IMG/VR virus record: IMGVR_UViG_3300045996_000551
Span: 1-21,418 of that record
Length of the DNA: 21,418 nt
Source: a virus
Strand: one strand, 5' to 3'
The position numbers and the translations under genes were made by a program. The notes beneath the pieces are model-generated. The model was not told the DNA's origin. It ran no database searches and worked only from the letters and a program-made list of their open reading frames with translations. Positions 1 through 6,381 of this stretch are shown here, one piece after another (within the stretch, counting starts at the first letter, position 1; the number at the start of each line of letters is the position of its first letter).

Positions 1-33
1 CGCGTTCCTGGCGGCCACACTGGACGCCACCGG

Positions 34-459
34 TCAGCCCCCGGCCAGCCGAGGACCGTCGCCCGGATCCGCCGTGCGCACACCGACCTGCGTGCCGAAC
101 CGCTGTGCCAGCTGCCGGTAGTCGCCGATGTTCCGCGGGATCACGGTGATCCCGAGCGCGGCGAGCCCGGCCAGCACGACCTCGTACACCTCGGCCATCG
201 TCAGGCCGCCGTCGATCACCACTGTCAGCACGGCCATGCCCGCGACCAGAAACGTGACCACAGACTTGGCGTAGCCGCCGATGCCGGCCGGCAGGTTCGG
301 CACCACCGCGGTCCCGACCGCCGAGACACCGATCCCCGTGATGACCGTCCACTCTCGAGGGGAGATCACGTTGTCGGTCAGTGCGGCGACCGCCGCGGTC
401 AGCACGGCGACGAGCACCACACCGGCCGCCTTCTTGTACTTCCTGATCAGCTCGAGCAT
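34..459 (-). CDS. Putative holin (four hydrophobic segments)
   Basis: This 141-residue protein has four hydrophobic stretches, at about residues 11-28, 37-54, 65-83 and 91-108, after a short basic N-terminus (RKYKK). The soluble tail carries R and D residues. Size, topology and a position two genes after the endolysin fit a phage holin, which forms holes in the cytoplasmic membrane so that the endolysin can reach the cell wall. The two halves look alike: a 'SPREW' segment followed by a helix ending 'AVVPN', and a 'TMAEV' segment followed by a helix ending 'TVIPRN', suggesting an internal duplication. The ATG has AGAGGA about seven bases upstream, and the start lies three bases after the stop of the preceding small gene. 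Family membership is inferred from features and context; another small phage membrane protein is the alternative. Confidence 0.75.
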   Translation of the reverse strand: MLELIRKYKKAAGVVLVAVLTAAVAALTDNVISPREWTVITGIGVSAVGTAVVPNLPAGIGGYAKSVVTFLVAGMAVLTVVIDGGLTMAEVYEVVLAGLAALGITVIPRNIGDYRQLAQRFGTQVGVRTADPGDGPRLAGG

Positions 460-462
460 GGG

Positions 463-690
463 TCAGTCCTCTTCGGTGAAGGTCAGGGTGTAGTGCTTGC
501 CGGCCTCGAACTGCTCGGCCACCTCGGGCTTCACGGTCATGGTCAAGCTGAGCGCGGGTGTGAACCGGGCCCATTCCTGGTTGCGGCCGTCGTTGTAGTC
601 CGGCACGAACGTCAGCTGGACCTGTTCGTTCTCGGTCCCTTCAGACTGGACGTTCTTGGCCTGGCACGTGATCTTCGCGGTGGTGCTCAT
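463..690 (-). CDS. Small beta-rich phage protein of unknown function
   Basis: This 75-residue protein has alternating polar and hydrophobic residues through most of its length (for example 'KITCQAKNV', 'VQLTFVPDY', 'LSLTMTVKP', 'HYTLTFTEED'), so a single small beta sandwich or barrel is likely. It has no signal peptide, no membrane segment and one cysteine. Its ATG overlaps the stop of the endolysin gene by four bases (ATGA), and the holin gene follows after three bases, so it is translationally coupled within the lysis block. I do not recognise a named family. Its conserved-looking composition and tight coupling argue that it is a real gene, but its role in lysis or in the particle is unknown. 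Confidence 0.7.
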   Translation of the reverse strand: MSTTAKITCQAKNVQSEGTENEQVQLTFVPDYNDGRNQEWARFTPALSLTMTVKPEVAEQFEAGKHYTLTFTEED

Positions 691-1073
691 CCGTCGGTCC
701 CTTCGGTGGTGGGGTTGGCCAGCCGGTCCACGATCGCGTCCACGATCGCTTCGGCCTGGTCGGTGTTGTCCTCGCCGAGCGCCGCCAGAACGGCGGCCAT
801 GATCAGCGGCCGCTGGACGACGTCGATCGCCGTGGCGATCTCCTCGGCGGACGGGGTGTGCTCGGCGACCGCTCGGTCGATCAACTCGGCGAGCTGCGCC
901 GGGGTGATGTCCTTGTCGGCGGAGATCGCCGCGAGGATCGCCGCGTCGCGGGCCGCAGCCTTCTCGACCGCGCTGTCGAAGTTCGCCACCACCGCGGCGA
1001 GTGACGTCTGGCCACCCAGCACGGAGCCCTGGCGGGCGACCTTCGCGTACAGAATGTCGGCAGCGGTGGGCAT
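687..1073 (-). CDS. Possible nested CDS: C-terminal endolysin subunit from internal start
   Basis: In frame with the endolysin, the codon for M157 is an ATG preceded by AGGAGG with a five-base spacer. This is one of the best ribosome binding sites in the window. Starting there would give a 128-residue, mostly helical protein beginning MPTAADILYAKVA. That is the usual look of a free-standing phage protein N-terminus, and it comes directly after the end of the peptidase domain. Two readings are possible. One is a fused gene that still makes the second protein separately. The other is an endolysin that assembles from full-length chains and separately translated C-terminal chains, as is known for some phage endolysins. 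The purine-rich stretch also encodes Q-E-D-D, so coincidence cannot be excluded. Confidence 0.5.
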   Translation of the reverse strand: MPTAADILYAKVARQGSVLGGQTSLAAVVANFDSAVEKAAARDAAILAAISADKDITPAQLAELIDRAVAEHTPSAEEIATAIDVVQRPLIMAAVLAALGEDNTDQAEAIVDAIVDRLANPTTEGTDG

Positions 1074-1541
1074 GTCGTCCTCCTGGGACAGTCGGGCGGC
1101 TACGCGCGCAACAGCGGCGTGGCCGGCGTTGATCTCGAAATGCATCTCGTCGGGCCGGCCCTGGTAATCGCCGCCCCAGCGCACGACGTGTTCGACCTCG
1201 GCGAGGATCTGGCGGATCTCGGCCGCCTGGCGAGCGGTGAACGTGCCGCGGACGCCGAGCGGGTGCCGGGTGGCGTTCCCGTCCACCGCCGTGGCGCTCG
1301 CGTGGTTGCTCGTCGTCGTGCCGCCCCGGATCGGCCGGGCGGCGTACCCCCAGTCATCCAACTCGCCCCGCGTGCCGTCCAGCTCGAGCGACTCGACCCG
1401 GGCGTGAACCTGAGAGAGCACATGGATCAGCACGTCGCCGGCGGGCCCGTCGGCGACCGTGACCCGCACGTCCGCCGTGCCCGGCACGAGCCGGGACCGT
1501 CGCGGTGGGTCTGTCGGCCATCCGTTCTGCGATGTCGCCAT
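687..1541 (-). CDS. Endolysin with M15-type zinc peptidase domain and helical C-terminus
   Basis: This 284-residue protein has an N-terminal catalytic domain (about residues 20-150) with the signature of the M15 (VanY / L-Ala-D-Glu endopeptidase) family. The visible motifs are 'SNHASATAVDGN' with H80 and D87, and 'DEMHFEIN' with H134, which together are the expected zinc ligands. A 'RWGGDY' segment precedes the last ligand, as is usual. The family cuts peptide cross-links of peptidoglycan. Where related proteins usually have a glycine in the first motif, this one has A83. Residues 157-284 form a separate mostly helical domain with no recognisable cell-wall binding repeats. A strong internal start precedes it (see nested feature 687-1073). 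The ATG at 1541 has GGAGGT four bases upstream, overlapping the previous stop. No signal peptide is seen, so export through the holin is expected. Confidence 0.85.
   Translation of the reverse strand: MATSQNGWPTDPPRRSRLVPGTADVRVTVADGPAGDVLIHVLSQVHARVESLELDGTRGELDDWGYAARPIRGGTTTSNHASATAVDGNATRHPLGVRGTFTARQAAEIRQILAEVEHVVRWGGDYQGRPDEMHFEINAGHAAVARVAARLSQEDDMPTAADILYAKVARQGSVLGGQTSLAAVVANFDSAVEKAAARDAAILAAISADKDITPAQLAELIDRAVAEHTPSAEEIATAIDVVQRPLIMAAVLAALGEDNTDQAEAIVDAIVDRLANPTTEGTDG
1074..1083 (-). promoter_or_regulatory. Internal ribosome binding site within endolysin gene
   Basis: On the minus strand the sequence reads CCAGGAGGACGACATG, with AGGAGG at 1079-1084 and the ATG at 1073-1071. The match to the 16S anti-Shine-Dalgarno sequence is as good as that of the tape measure or tail terminator genes, although it lies inside an open reading frame. 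Confidence 0.55.
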
Positions 1542-1542
1542 G

Positions 1543-2391
1543 TCAACCTCCGAGGATCGGCAGGTCCGGCCCGTCGTCGGGCGGGGTGCTGCTCGTGATG
1601 CACAGGTAGCCGGTCACCGTGCCGCCGTCGGCCGCACGGACCTCGGCTTCACCGAAGCTGCCGCGGCCCTGGCACAACGCGGCCGGAAGGAAATCGGGGT
1701 TGGCCTCGACGAACGCGACGAACGCCATCTGAATGTCGGCCTCGGTCGGCGTGCGCCCGTCGACACCGTCCCTTCCGGGCTCACCCTGGACGCCCTGCTC
1801 GCCCTGCGGACCCCGACACTCAGGCCGCACCGCCGGATCACAGTCCGCGCCCGGTGGACCGGGCGGGATCGGGTTCGTCGCCAGGTAGCCGGCCAACGTC
1901 GCCGACAGCTGCGCGGTCGACGGGCCGGGCGGAGGGTTGGTCGCCATATGCCGCGCGATCGCCGCACCCAGCTCGGCCGCCGTCGGCGACGGATCCGGGA
2001 TCGACGCCAACACCCTCGCCGTCGCCGCCGCCACGATCACGTCCAGGTCCGCGCCCTCGCCGGGCTCCGGAATATCCACGGGCTCCTGACCGCGGCGCTC
2101 CAGTTCGTCGTTTGCTGCCTCGCCCTGCGGCTTGGCCTGTTCGGCCGCGGCCTGCAGGTCGTCGATCTGCGCGCCCTGCCCAAGAACCTGGAAGGCCAGC
2201 CATCCGATCAGCGCCACGATCACCAACGTCACGGCCGCGTTGGCGCCGACAATCTTCGGCCACCACGCCCGGAGTTCGTCGCGTGCTGCTGCCTTCGCGG
2301 TCTCTGGCGCGGTGTCGGCCACCTCGTGCATGGCGTCACCGAGCGCGTCGAGCGCGTGCTGGCCGCGAGTGCGCGGGTCCTCATCGCTCAC
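1543..2391 (-). CDS. Membrane protein with helical repeats and collagen-like segment
   Basis: This 282-residue protein has an N-terminal cytoplasmic-type helical segment (1-45), one clear membrane helix (about 48-70), a probable coiled coil (72-100) and an acidic proline-rich linker. Then come short repeats: helices of about 12 residues ending in 'ATNP' or similar followed by prolines, at about 138-158 and 160-181, with looser copies at 116-134 and 218-236. A collagen-like run of seven G-X-Y triplets lies at 194-214. Cysteines at 184, 192, 240 and 264 are all on the distal side of the membrane helix and could form disulfides. The GTG start overlaps the stop of the upstream gene (GTGA). The position just before the endolysin suggests a role at the envelope during lysis, for example spanning the wall, but this is inference. 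I do not recognise a named family. Confidence 0.8.
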   Translation of the reverse strand: MSDEDPRTRGQHALDALGDAMHEVADTAPETAKAAARDELRAWWPKIVGANAAVTLVIVALIGWLAFQVLGQGAQIDDLQAAAEQAKPQGEAANDELERRGQEPVDIPEPGEGADLDVIVAAATARVLASIPDPSPTAAELGAAIARHMATNPPPGPSTAQLSATLAGYLATNPIPPGPPGADCDPAVRPECRGPQGEQGVQGEPGRDGVDGRTPTEADIQMAFVAFVEANPDFLPAALCQGRGSFGEAEVRAADGGTVTGYLCITSSTPPDDGPDLPILGG

Positions 2392-2675
2392 GACGCGTCG
2401 TCCCTTCGTCGTTTCTCCAACCGGCGGCGCAGCTCGGCCACCTCACGGTCACGTTCGTTCAGCCGGCGCTGCAGGTCGTCCATCGCGTCCTGCACGATCG
2501 CGAGCGCCGCGTCAGCACGATCAGCAGCCGCATGCGGATCGGGTACCGCCGACGGTTTCGGTCCCCGCTTCACCCGCTCGGCGAGCGCCGGCCCGAACAT
2601 CACGCCGATCAACGCGATCACGGCCAGGACAATCGCCAGCCACGGCGGAGTCGACGGCGGCACCCGGACCCCCAT
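2388..2675 (-). CDS. Small membrane protein with C-terminal coiled coil
   Basis: This 95-residue protein has a short N-terminal segment, one membrane helix at about residues 12-30 ('WLAIVLAVIALIGVMF'), and a highly charged helix from about 48 to 92 with heptad spacing ('LQRRLNERDREVAELRRRL'), which should form a coiled coil. It is the first gene of the lysis block and overlaps the next gene by GTGA. Topology resembles accessory holins or inner-membrane spanin-like proteins, but no family signature is seen. The start is uncertain: the ATG at 2675 has a poor ribosome binding site, while a GTG at 2663 lies just after a G-rich run. Immediately upstream is an 89-base gap to the divergent plus-strand gene, so this gene may have its own promoter. 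Confidence 0.7.
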   Translation of the reverse strand: MGVRVPPSTPPWLAIVLAVIALIGVMFGPALAERVKRGPKPSAVPDPHAAADRADAALAIVQDAMDDLQRRLNERDREVAELRRRLEKRRRDDAS

Positions 2676-2764
2676 TCGTTACGCCGGAACCCGTAGCGAA
2701 ACCGGCATTCCCGGCGACATACCTGGCGAGATGCCCCCTTCGTGGGCTAGTTATGGGAGACCTG
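2676..2764. other. Divergent intergenic gap between lysis block and plus-strand gene
   Basis: This is the only place in the window where two genes diverge. It must hold the start signals of the plus-strand gene, and probably of the lysis genes, unless late transcripts read through antisense. A short inverted repeat (GCCGG at 2683-2687 and CCGGC at 2702-2706) is present. I could not identify a convincing -35/-10 pair on either strand. Confidence 0.4.
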
Positions 2765-3211
2765 ATGCGACGCACGAACCTCGCCGTGACCGGCGTGCTC
2801 ACTCTCGCCGCGGGTGCGCTCGTAGCCGTCGGTGTTGCCCTGTCGGGCGAAGCACCAGCCGAGCAGCCCGACACCCGGCCCGCTGGCCAGGTCGTCGCCG
2901 ACGAGCCGGTGACCACCACAACCGTGCCCGACACCACGCCGGCCGCGCCGCTACCGCAGGACGGGCCCGCGCCAGCGGATGATGGTCCCGTGAACGCACC
3001 GAACCCCGCCGACGCGCCCGCCGACGTTCCCGCCGACGTTCCTCCTGCCGGCGTCCCCTACGACAGCGACGGCGCCAACGTCGTCCCCAACCCGACCGAT
3101 CTCGGCCCTGGCGAAGTCGCACCGCTCCCGCCAACCGAGGCAGGACCGCAGCCAGAGCCGCCCATCGAGATCCCAGTGGAAGCGCAGCCGCCTGGACCTA
3201 CCGGTCCCTGA
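2765..3211 (+). CDS. Proline-rich secreted or membrane-anchored protein (moron-like)
   Basis: This is the only plus-strand gene in the window. The protein (148 residues from the ATG at 2765) begins with a basic N-terminus (MRRTN) and a hydrophobic stretch at about 6-27, which is a signal peptide or membrane anchor. About 120 residues very rich in proline, alanine, aspartate and glutamate follow, with short repeats such as 'PADAPADVPADVP' and a 'TTTTV' run. There is no cysteine, so it is not a lipoprotein. GGGAG lies five bases upstream of 2765; an in-frame ATG at 2753 is an alternative. The tail should be extended and acidic outside the membrane. It ends two bases before the stop of the convergent minor tail gene. 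An independently transcribed gene in a late operon fits a moron, for example one altering the host surface or blocking superinfection, but no function can be read from the sequence. Confidence 0.65.
   Translation: MRRTNLAVTGVLTLAAGALVAVGVALSGEAPAEQPDTRPAGQVVADEPVTTTTVPDTTPAAPLPQDGPAPADDGPVNAPNPADAPADVPADVPPAGVPYDSDGANVVPNPTDLGPGEVAPLPPTEAGPQPEPPIEIPVEAQPPGPTGP
3194..3207 (+). terminator. Short hairpin at convergent gene ends (weak terminator candidate)
   Basis: GGACC at 3194-3198 and its complement GGTCC at 3203-3207 form a five-base stem with a four-base loop, just before the stop codon of the plus-strand gene and next to the convergent stop of the minor tail gene. There is no T-run on either side, so this is a weak candidate. 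Confidence 0.25.
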
Positions 3212-3213
3212 CG

Positions 3214-3987
3214 TCACGACTGCCGCAATCCGCAGCCGTTGATGCTGCAGGCGACCTGACCAGTACCCGATGACGCAGCCGTCAAGGTGACGGCCACGAA
3301 CGAGTTGTTCATCAAGGCCGAGATGTCGTACGGGCCTCGCCGGTTGACCACTAGGCCGCCGCCAACCACCCAGGACCCGATCTCGGTGCCTGCGACCTTC
3401 AGCCTGTACGTGGTGGTGTTGCTCCCGGACGCTTGGCCCCACACACCGTCTACCTCGATCTTCGGATGTGAGACGAACAGGATCCGGCCTTCCCACATGG
3501 TCCGTTCAGTGGCTGAGGCAGCGATGTTGTAGTAGTCGAACGTCCCGGCCGCCATCGAGATCCGCGGCTCGAGCGGAACGGGGATCCACGGCCGTGCGAG
3601 TCCGCCGACCAGGGCGTCGGAGGAGATGACCTCATTGCCCAGGTGGTCGAAGAACGCCCAGGCGATCAGGTTGGGGTCGCCTTCAACGGGGAACGTGCTG
3701 AAGATGGCCGTGCCGTCGGCGCGCCGCATCTGCACGCCCTGGTAGTCGGTGACACCACCTGCAACTAGGGGTCCTGTGTAGAAGGTGCGCACGCCGTCCG
3801 CGAGTGAGACCTGGAACGCGCCGCCACCCTGCACGCGGAGGCCACCGGAGGAGATCACGGCGCTGTAGAGGGTTCTCCTCTGGTCCTCGGACAGGCGCCC
3901 CAGGATCGCGGCGAAGATCGCCTCGAGCGAGTCCGCGCGCACTGGCACGTTGCCGGGGGCGACGTTGCCCGGGATGGGAAGCGTCAT
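3214..3987 (-). CDS. Minor tail protein, probable tail-tip or fibre component
   Basis: This 257-residue protein is last in the tail module. The N-terminus ('LPIPGNVAPGNVPVRADSLEAIFAAILGRLSEDQRRTLYSAVISSGGLRV') is a helical adaptor-like segment followed by a beta-rich region with 'GGAFQVS' and 'MRRADGTAIFS'. The C-terminal part (about 150-257) reads as a beta sandwich with aromatic residues and two cysteines near the end ('ACSINGCG'). That part could be a receptor-binding or carbohydrate-binding domain, though I see no named motif. It starts with ATGA overlapping the preceding gene, with AGGAGGT upstream of the ATG, and so is co-translated with the tail-tip genes. The role is inferred from position, length and architecture. 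No enzyme signature is visible. Confidence 0.65.
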   Translation of the reverse strand: MTLPIPGNVAPGNVPVRADSLEAIFAAILGRLSEDQRRTLYSAVISSGGLRVQGGGAFQVSLADGVRTFYTGPLVAGGVTDYQGVQMRRADGTAIFSTFPVEGDPNLIAWAFFDHLGNEVISSDALVGGLARPWIPVPLEPRISMAAGTFDYYNIAASATERTMWEGRILFVSHPKIEVDGVWGQASGSNTTTYRLKVAGTEIGSWVVGGGLVVNRRGPYDISALMNNSFVAVTLTAASSGTGQVACSINGCGLRQS

Positions 3988-5183
3988 CCGGTCACCTCCT
4001 GCAGCACGAGCGACACGGTCGAAGTGGACTGTCCCGGTTGGATCGCGATGATGCGCTGGTCGTACTGGCCGTCAGGGATCCACTCGTGGCCCCGAACCCC
4101 GAACCGAGCGGTGTCTCCGCTGGCGATCAGGTCGACTGTGGGTGACCCGGTCAACTGGTTGCGGCCGTTGGTGCCGTCGATCCGGACCTCGGCCGACCAC
4201 AGCTTGGTGGGCCGGCAGTAGGTCAGCACGTTGGCCTGCGCCCAGCTGGACAGCTCGGCGAGCTCGATGGTGGAGGTGTGGCTGCCGTCGACGCTCTCCA
4301 GCATCGGCCAGCCGACGTCGGTGAGCGATGTGTCCTCGGCGACACCGGTCAATAGTCCGCGTTCCATGCCGTTGCCGCGCACAAAGCTGCGGAACTGCTG
4401 GCGGCTCCCATCGACCTGCTCGCCGAGTTGGGTAAGGGACTGGCCGTAGTCGAAGCTGTGCGGCCGGCCGAGGTTGCCCAAGTGCGGGTTGCCGATCCGC
4501 ATGACCCACTCGACCGCCATGTGGGTGTTGTCGGTGAACCGCGGCCGGAACTCGATCTCTGGTGCGTCGAGCCCTTGGGTCAGCTTCCCGAGTCTTTCAC
4601 CGACGTACGCAAGGTCGAACCCGGGAAACACTCTGGTCTCGGTGCCGGCGATGTCGGCCGGCAACACGATCGGCAGGTCGCCGAGGCGGGCCATATCGTT
4701 CTGGATCAGACGCTTCGCGATGGTGTGCAGCGACAACGGTCCGAGCGTCGTGTCCGCGGCGACGTCGGTGATGTCGGTGCCCAGCCACGCCGGGTTCGCG
4801 AGCACCCGTTTCGTGGTGAACAGCCCCCAGATCCCGGCACACTGCGCCTGGACTGCCGGGCCGCCGGGACCGTCCTGGTACTCGTAGGTCACGACGGGGC
4901 CGGCCTGGAATATGTGCGATCCCCAGGAGACGCCTAACGAGAACCGCCACGGGTCCAGGTAGGACCGGAGCGAGTCCTTGTCGATGGAGTTGGTTCCGAT
5001 CGGCACGGTGACCTGCAGGTCACCGAGCAGGTTGATACCCGAGGTCGGTCGGGGGACGCCGCTGTACGGGATGTCGCCGACGATGCGCCCCGTTACGGTG
5101 TCGACGACGAACGCCCGGCGAGGGATGGCCGGCGCGACCGGGTCCGGTGCAGCGAGCGAGTCCGCCGCGAGCAGCGAGGTCAC
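3984..5183 (-). CDS. Tail-associated minor tail protein, ReqiPepy6 Gp37-like
   Basis: This 399-residue protein resembles the actinophage family typified by Rhodococcus phage ReqiPepy6 Gp37, which occupies the tail-tip hub position of siphoviruses. Family-like features are an N-terminal strand set with 'VVDTVTGRIVGDIP', a 'DPWRFSLGVSW' segment, a central 'GLFTTKRVL' stretch, and a C-terminal region with 'GHEWIPDGQYDQRIIAIQPGQSTSTVSL', the kind of ending seen in proteins that close a hub ring. I chose the GTG at 5183 because it overlaps the previous stop as GTGA, although no strong ribosome binding site is present; translation is likely coupled. Reading further upstream in this frame only mirrors the previous gene. 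No peptidase or lysozyme motif is visible. Confidence 0.7.
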   Translation of the reverse strand: MTSLLAADSLAAPDPVAPAIPRRAFVVDTVTGRIVGDIPYSGVPRPTSGINLLGDLQVTVPIGTNSIDKDSLRSYLDPWRFSLGVSWGSHIFQAGPVVTYEYQDGPGGPAVQAQCAGIWGLFTTKRVLANPAWLGTDITDVAADTTLGPLSLHTIAKRLIQNDMARLGDLPIVLPADIAGTETRVFPGFDLAYVGERLGKLTQGLDAPEIEFRPRFTDNTHMAVEWVMRIGNPHLGNLGRPHSFDYGQSLTQLGEQVDGSRQQFRSFVRGNGMERGLLTGVAEDTSLTDVGWPMLESVDGSHTSTIELAELSSWAQANVLTYCRPTKLWSAEVRIDGTNGRNQLTGSPTVDLIASGDTARFGVRGHEWIPDGQYDQRIIAIQPGQSTSTVSLVLQEVTG

Positions 5184-6370
5184 GGCGAGTAGACAATTCC
5201 GGAGAGAGGGATCGTCGGGCCCGTGTCCTTGATCTTCAGCTCGCCCGGGTTGGCGGCGGAGCAGTCGAACGTGACGGTTCCGCCGCCGATGGCGACATGG
5301 ATGGCTGCCATGACCCGTAGTTCGTGGTCGCTGGTGGCGGGGTACTCGACGGACCACTCGACCGTCTCAGGGACACCGGATCCCTCGGCGCGCGTCCAGA
5401 CACCGAGCAGGTCAGCGCTAGTGACCAGCGGTTCGGTGCCGTTGGTGGTGTAGCGCAGGTGGATTTCTGCCACGGACGACGCCGCGGTGCCACGGACGAC
5501 GCCACGCCCTGAGATCTTGTAGGTCCGGCCAGCGAGCACCTGGCCAGCGGTATTGAAGATCCGAGTGGCGGTGGCGGCGGTCGTGGCGGTGGTGGTGATC
5601 AGGCTCGTACGCCGGTTCCGCGCGATGACCGCGTTAACGGTCGGCTTCCATTTGCCGTCCGCACACCAGATTTCTTCGATGTACGGCACCGCCGTGTTGG
5701 CGGCAATCTGAGCGGCAGTCGCCATTCGAAGGCGTCGTTCGGACACGAACAGCCCGGGGTCGGACAAGCTGTCGCCGGGCAGCAACGGCCGCGGCGCGCC
5801 GTTCAGGCTGGTGCTCTTGCGGAGGTCGGTGATGTTGCCGCTCGTTACGGCGTTGGTGTTCGCCGGTCGGAGGATCTGCGCGATCGGGATCGCGTCGGTC
5901 GGGATGGCTGGCACGGCGGGACTTCCGGACGCGATGCCGTTGACGTGATCGATGTATGGCCCGTGCGGCCCGCCCGAGCTGTCGCCGATCGCGTGGTCGT
6001 ACAGCCGCGCGAAGATCACGTCGATGCGCGGGTTGGTGACGTTCGCGTCGTCCAGGTCGTAGTTCGAGACCGTGGTCTCCTGCATGAGGATGTACGGGCC
6101 CTGGCCGGTCCGGTGCACCACGCACCGGCCGGGGTACATCTGCACCGCAGAGTCGGGCGAGCCGAGAGCCAGAACTTTCAGGTCGACGTACTGGTTGGTG
6201 GTGAGCCCGACGTAGCTCCTGGGGAGGATCCCCGGCCGGACACCAGGTCCGATCGCGTCGGGCAGCAACAGGCTGGCGAGTAGCTGTGTGCGGATGTCCC
6301 TGGCGTTGTTCCGGGGGGTGACACCGTCCGGTTCCATCAGCGGGATGGCGTCGGTCATCGCGAGGGGCAT
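5180..6370 (-). CDS. Minor tail protein, baseplate or fibre adaptor
   Basis: This 396-residue protein begins MPLAMTDAIPLMEPDG. Its central part has the pattern 'PRIDVIFARLYDHAIGD', then a 'VNGIASGSPAVPAIPTDAIPIAQI' segment and 'ITDLRKS'. Many tail fibre and upper-baseplate proteins of actinophages share this arrangement (an adaptor domain for attachment to the tail tip). The C-terminal half (about 265-396) is threonine- and alanine-rich and beta-like and may be the variable or receptor-facing domain. I chose the ATG at 6370 because GAGGAG sits seven bases upstream and only twelve bases separate it from the previous gene; the frame stays open further upstream, but that part only mirrors the previous gene. 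Function is inferred from motif resemblance and from its place between the distal tail protein and the hub-like protein. Confidence 0.65.
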   Translation of the reverse strand: MPLAMTDAIPLMEPDGVTPRNNARDIRTQLLASLLLPDAIGPGVRPGILPRSYVGLTTNQYVDLKVLALGSPDSAVQMYPGRCVVHRTGQGPYILMQETTVSNYDLDDANVTNPRIDVIFARLYDHAIGDSSGGPHGPYIDHVNGIASGSPAVPAIPTDAIPIAQILRPANTNAVTSGNITDLRKSTSLNGAPRPLLPGDSLSDPGLFVSERRLRMATAAQIAANTAVPYIEEIWCADGKWKPTVNAVIARNRRTSLITTTATTAATATRIFNTAGQVLAGRTYKISGRGVVRGTAASSVAEIHLRYTTNGTEPLVTSADLLGVWTRAEGSGVPETVEWSVEYPATSDHELRVMAAIHVAIGGGTVTFDCSAANPGELKIKDTGPTIPLSGIVYSP

Positions 6371-6381
6371 GCGGAACTCCT

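Noticed and set aside
1-33. Possible gene at the left edge
   Set aside because: Only 33 bases remain after the holin stop; nothing can be supported.
2640-2676. Sequence resembling the 3' end of a tRNA (minus strand, near the start of the small membrane gene), possible attachment site core
   Set aside because: The T-loop has TCC instead of TTC, no 5' acceptor strand pairing with GACTCC is found at tRNA distance, and no integrase is near. tRNAscan and a comparison with host tRNA genes would settle it.
1459-2982. 507-codon plus-strand frame across the lysis block
   Set aside because: It overlaps four well-supported minus-strand genes in antisense. Arginine-rich content and lack of a ribosome binding site speak against it.
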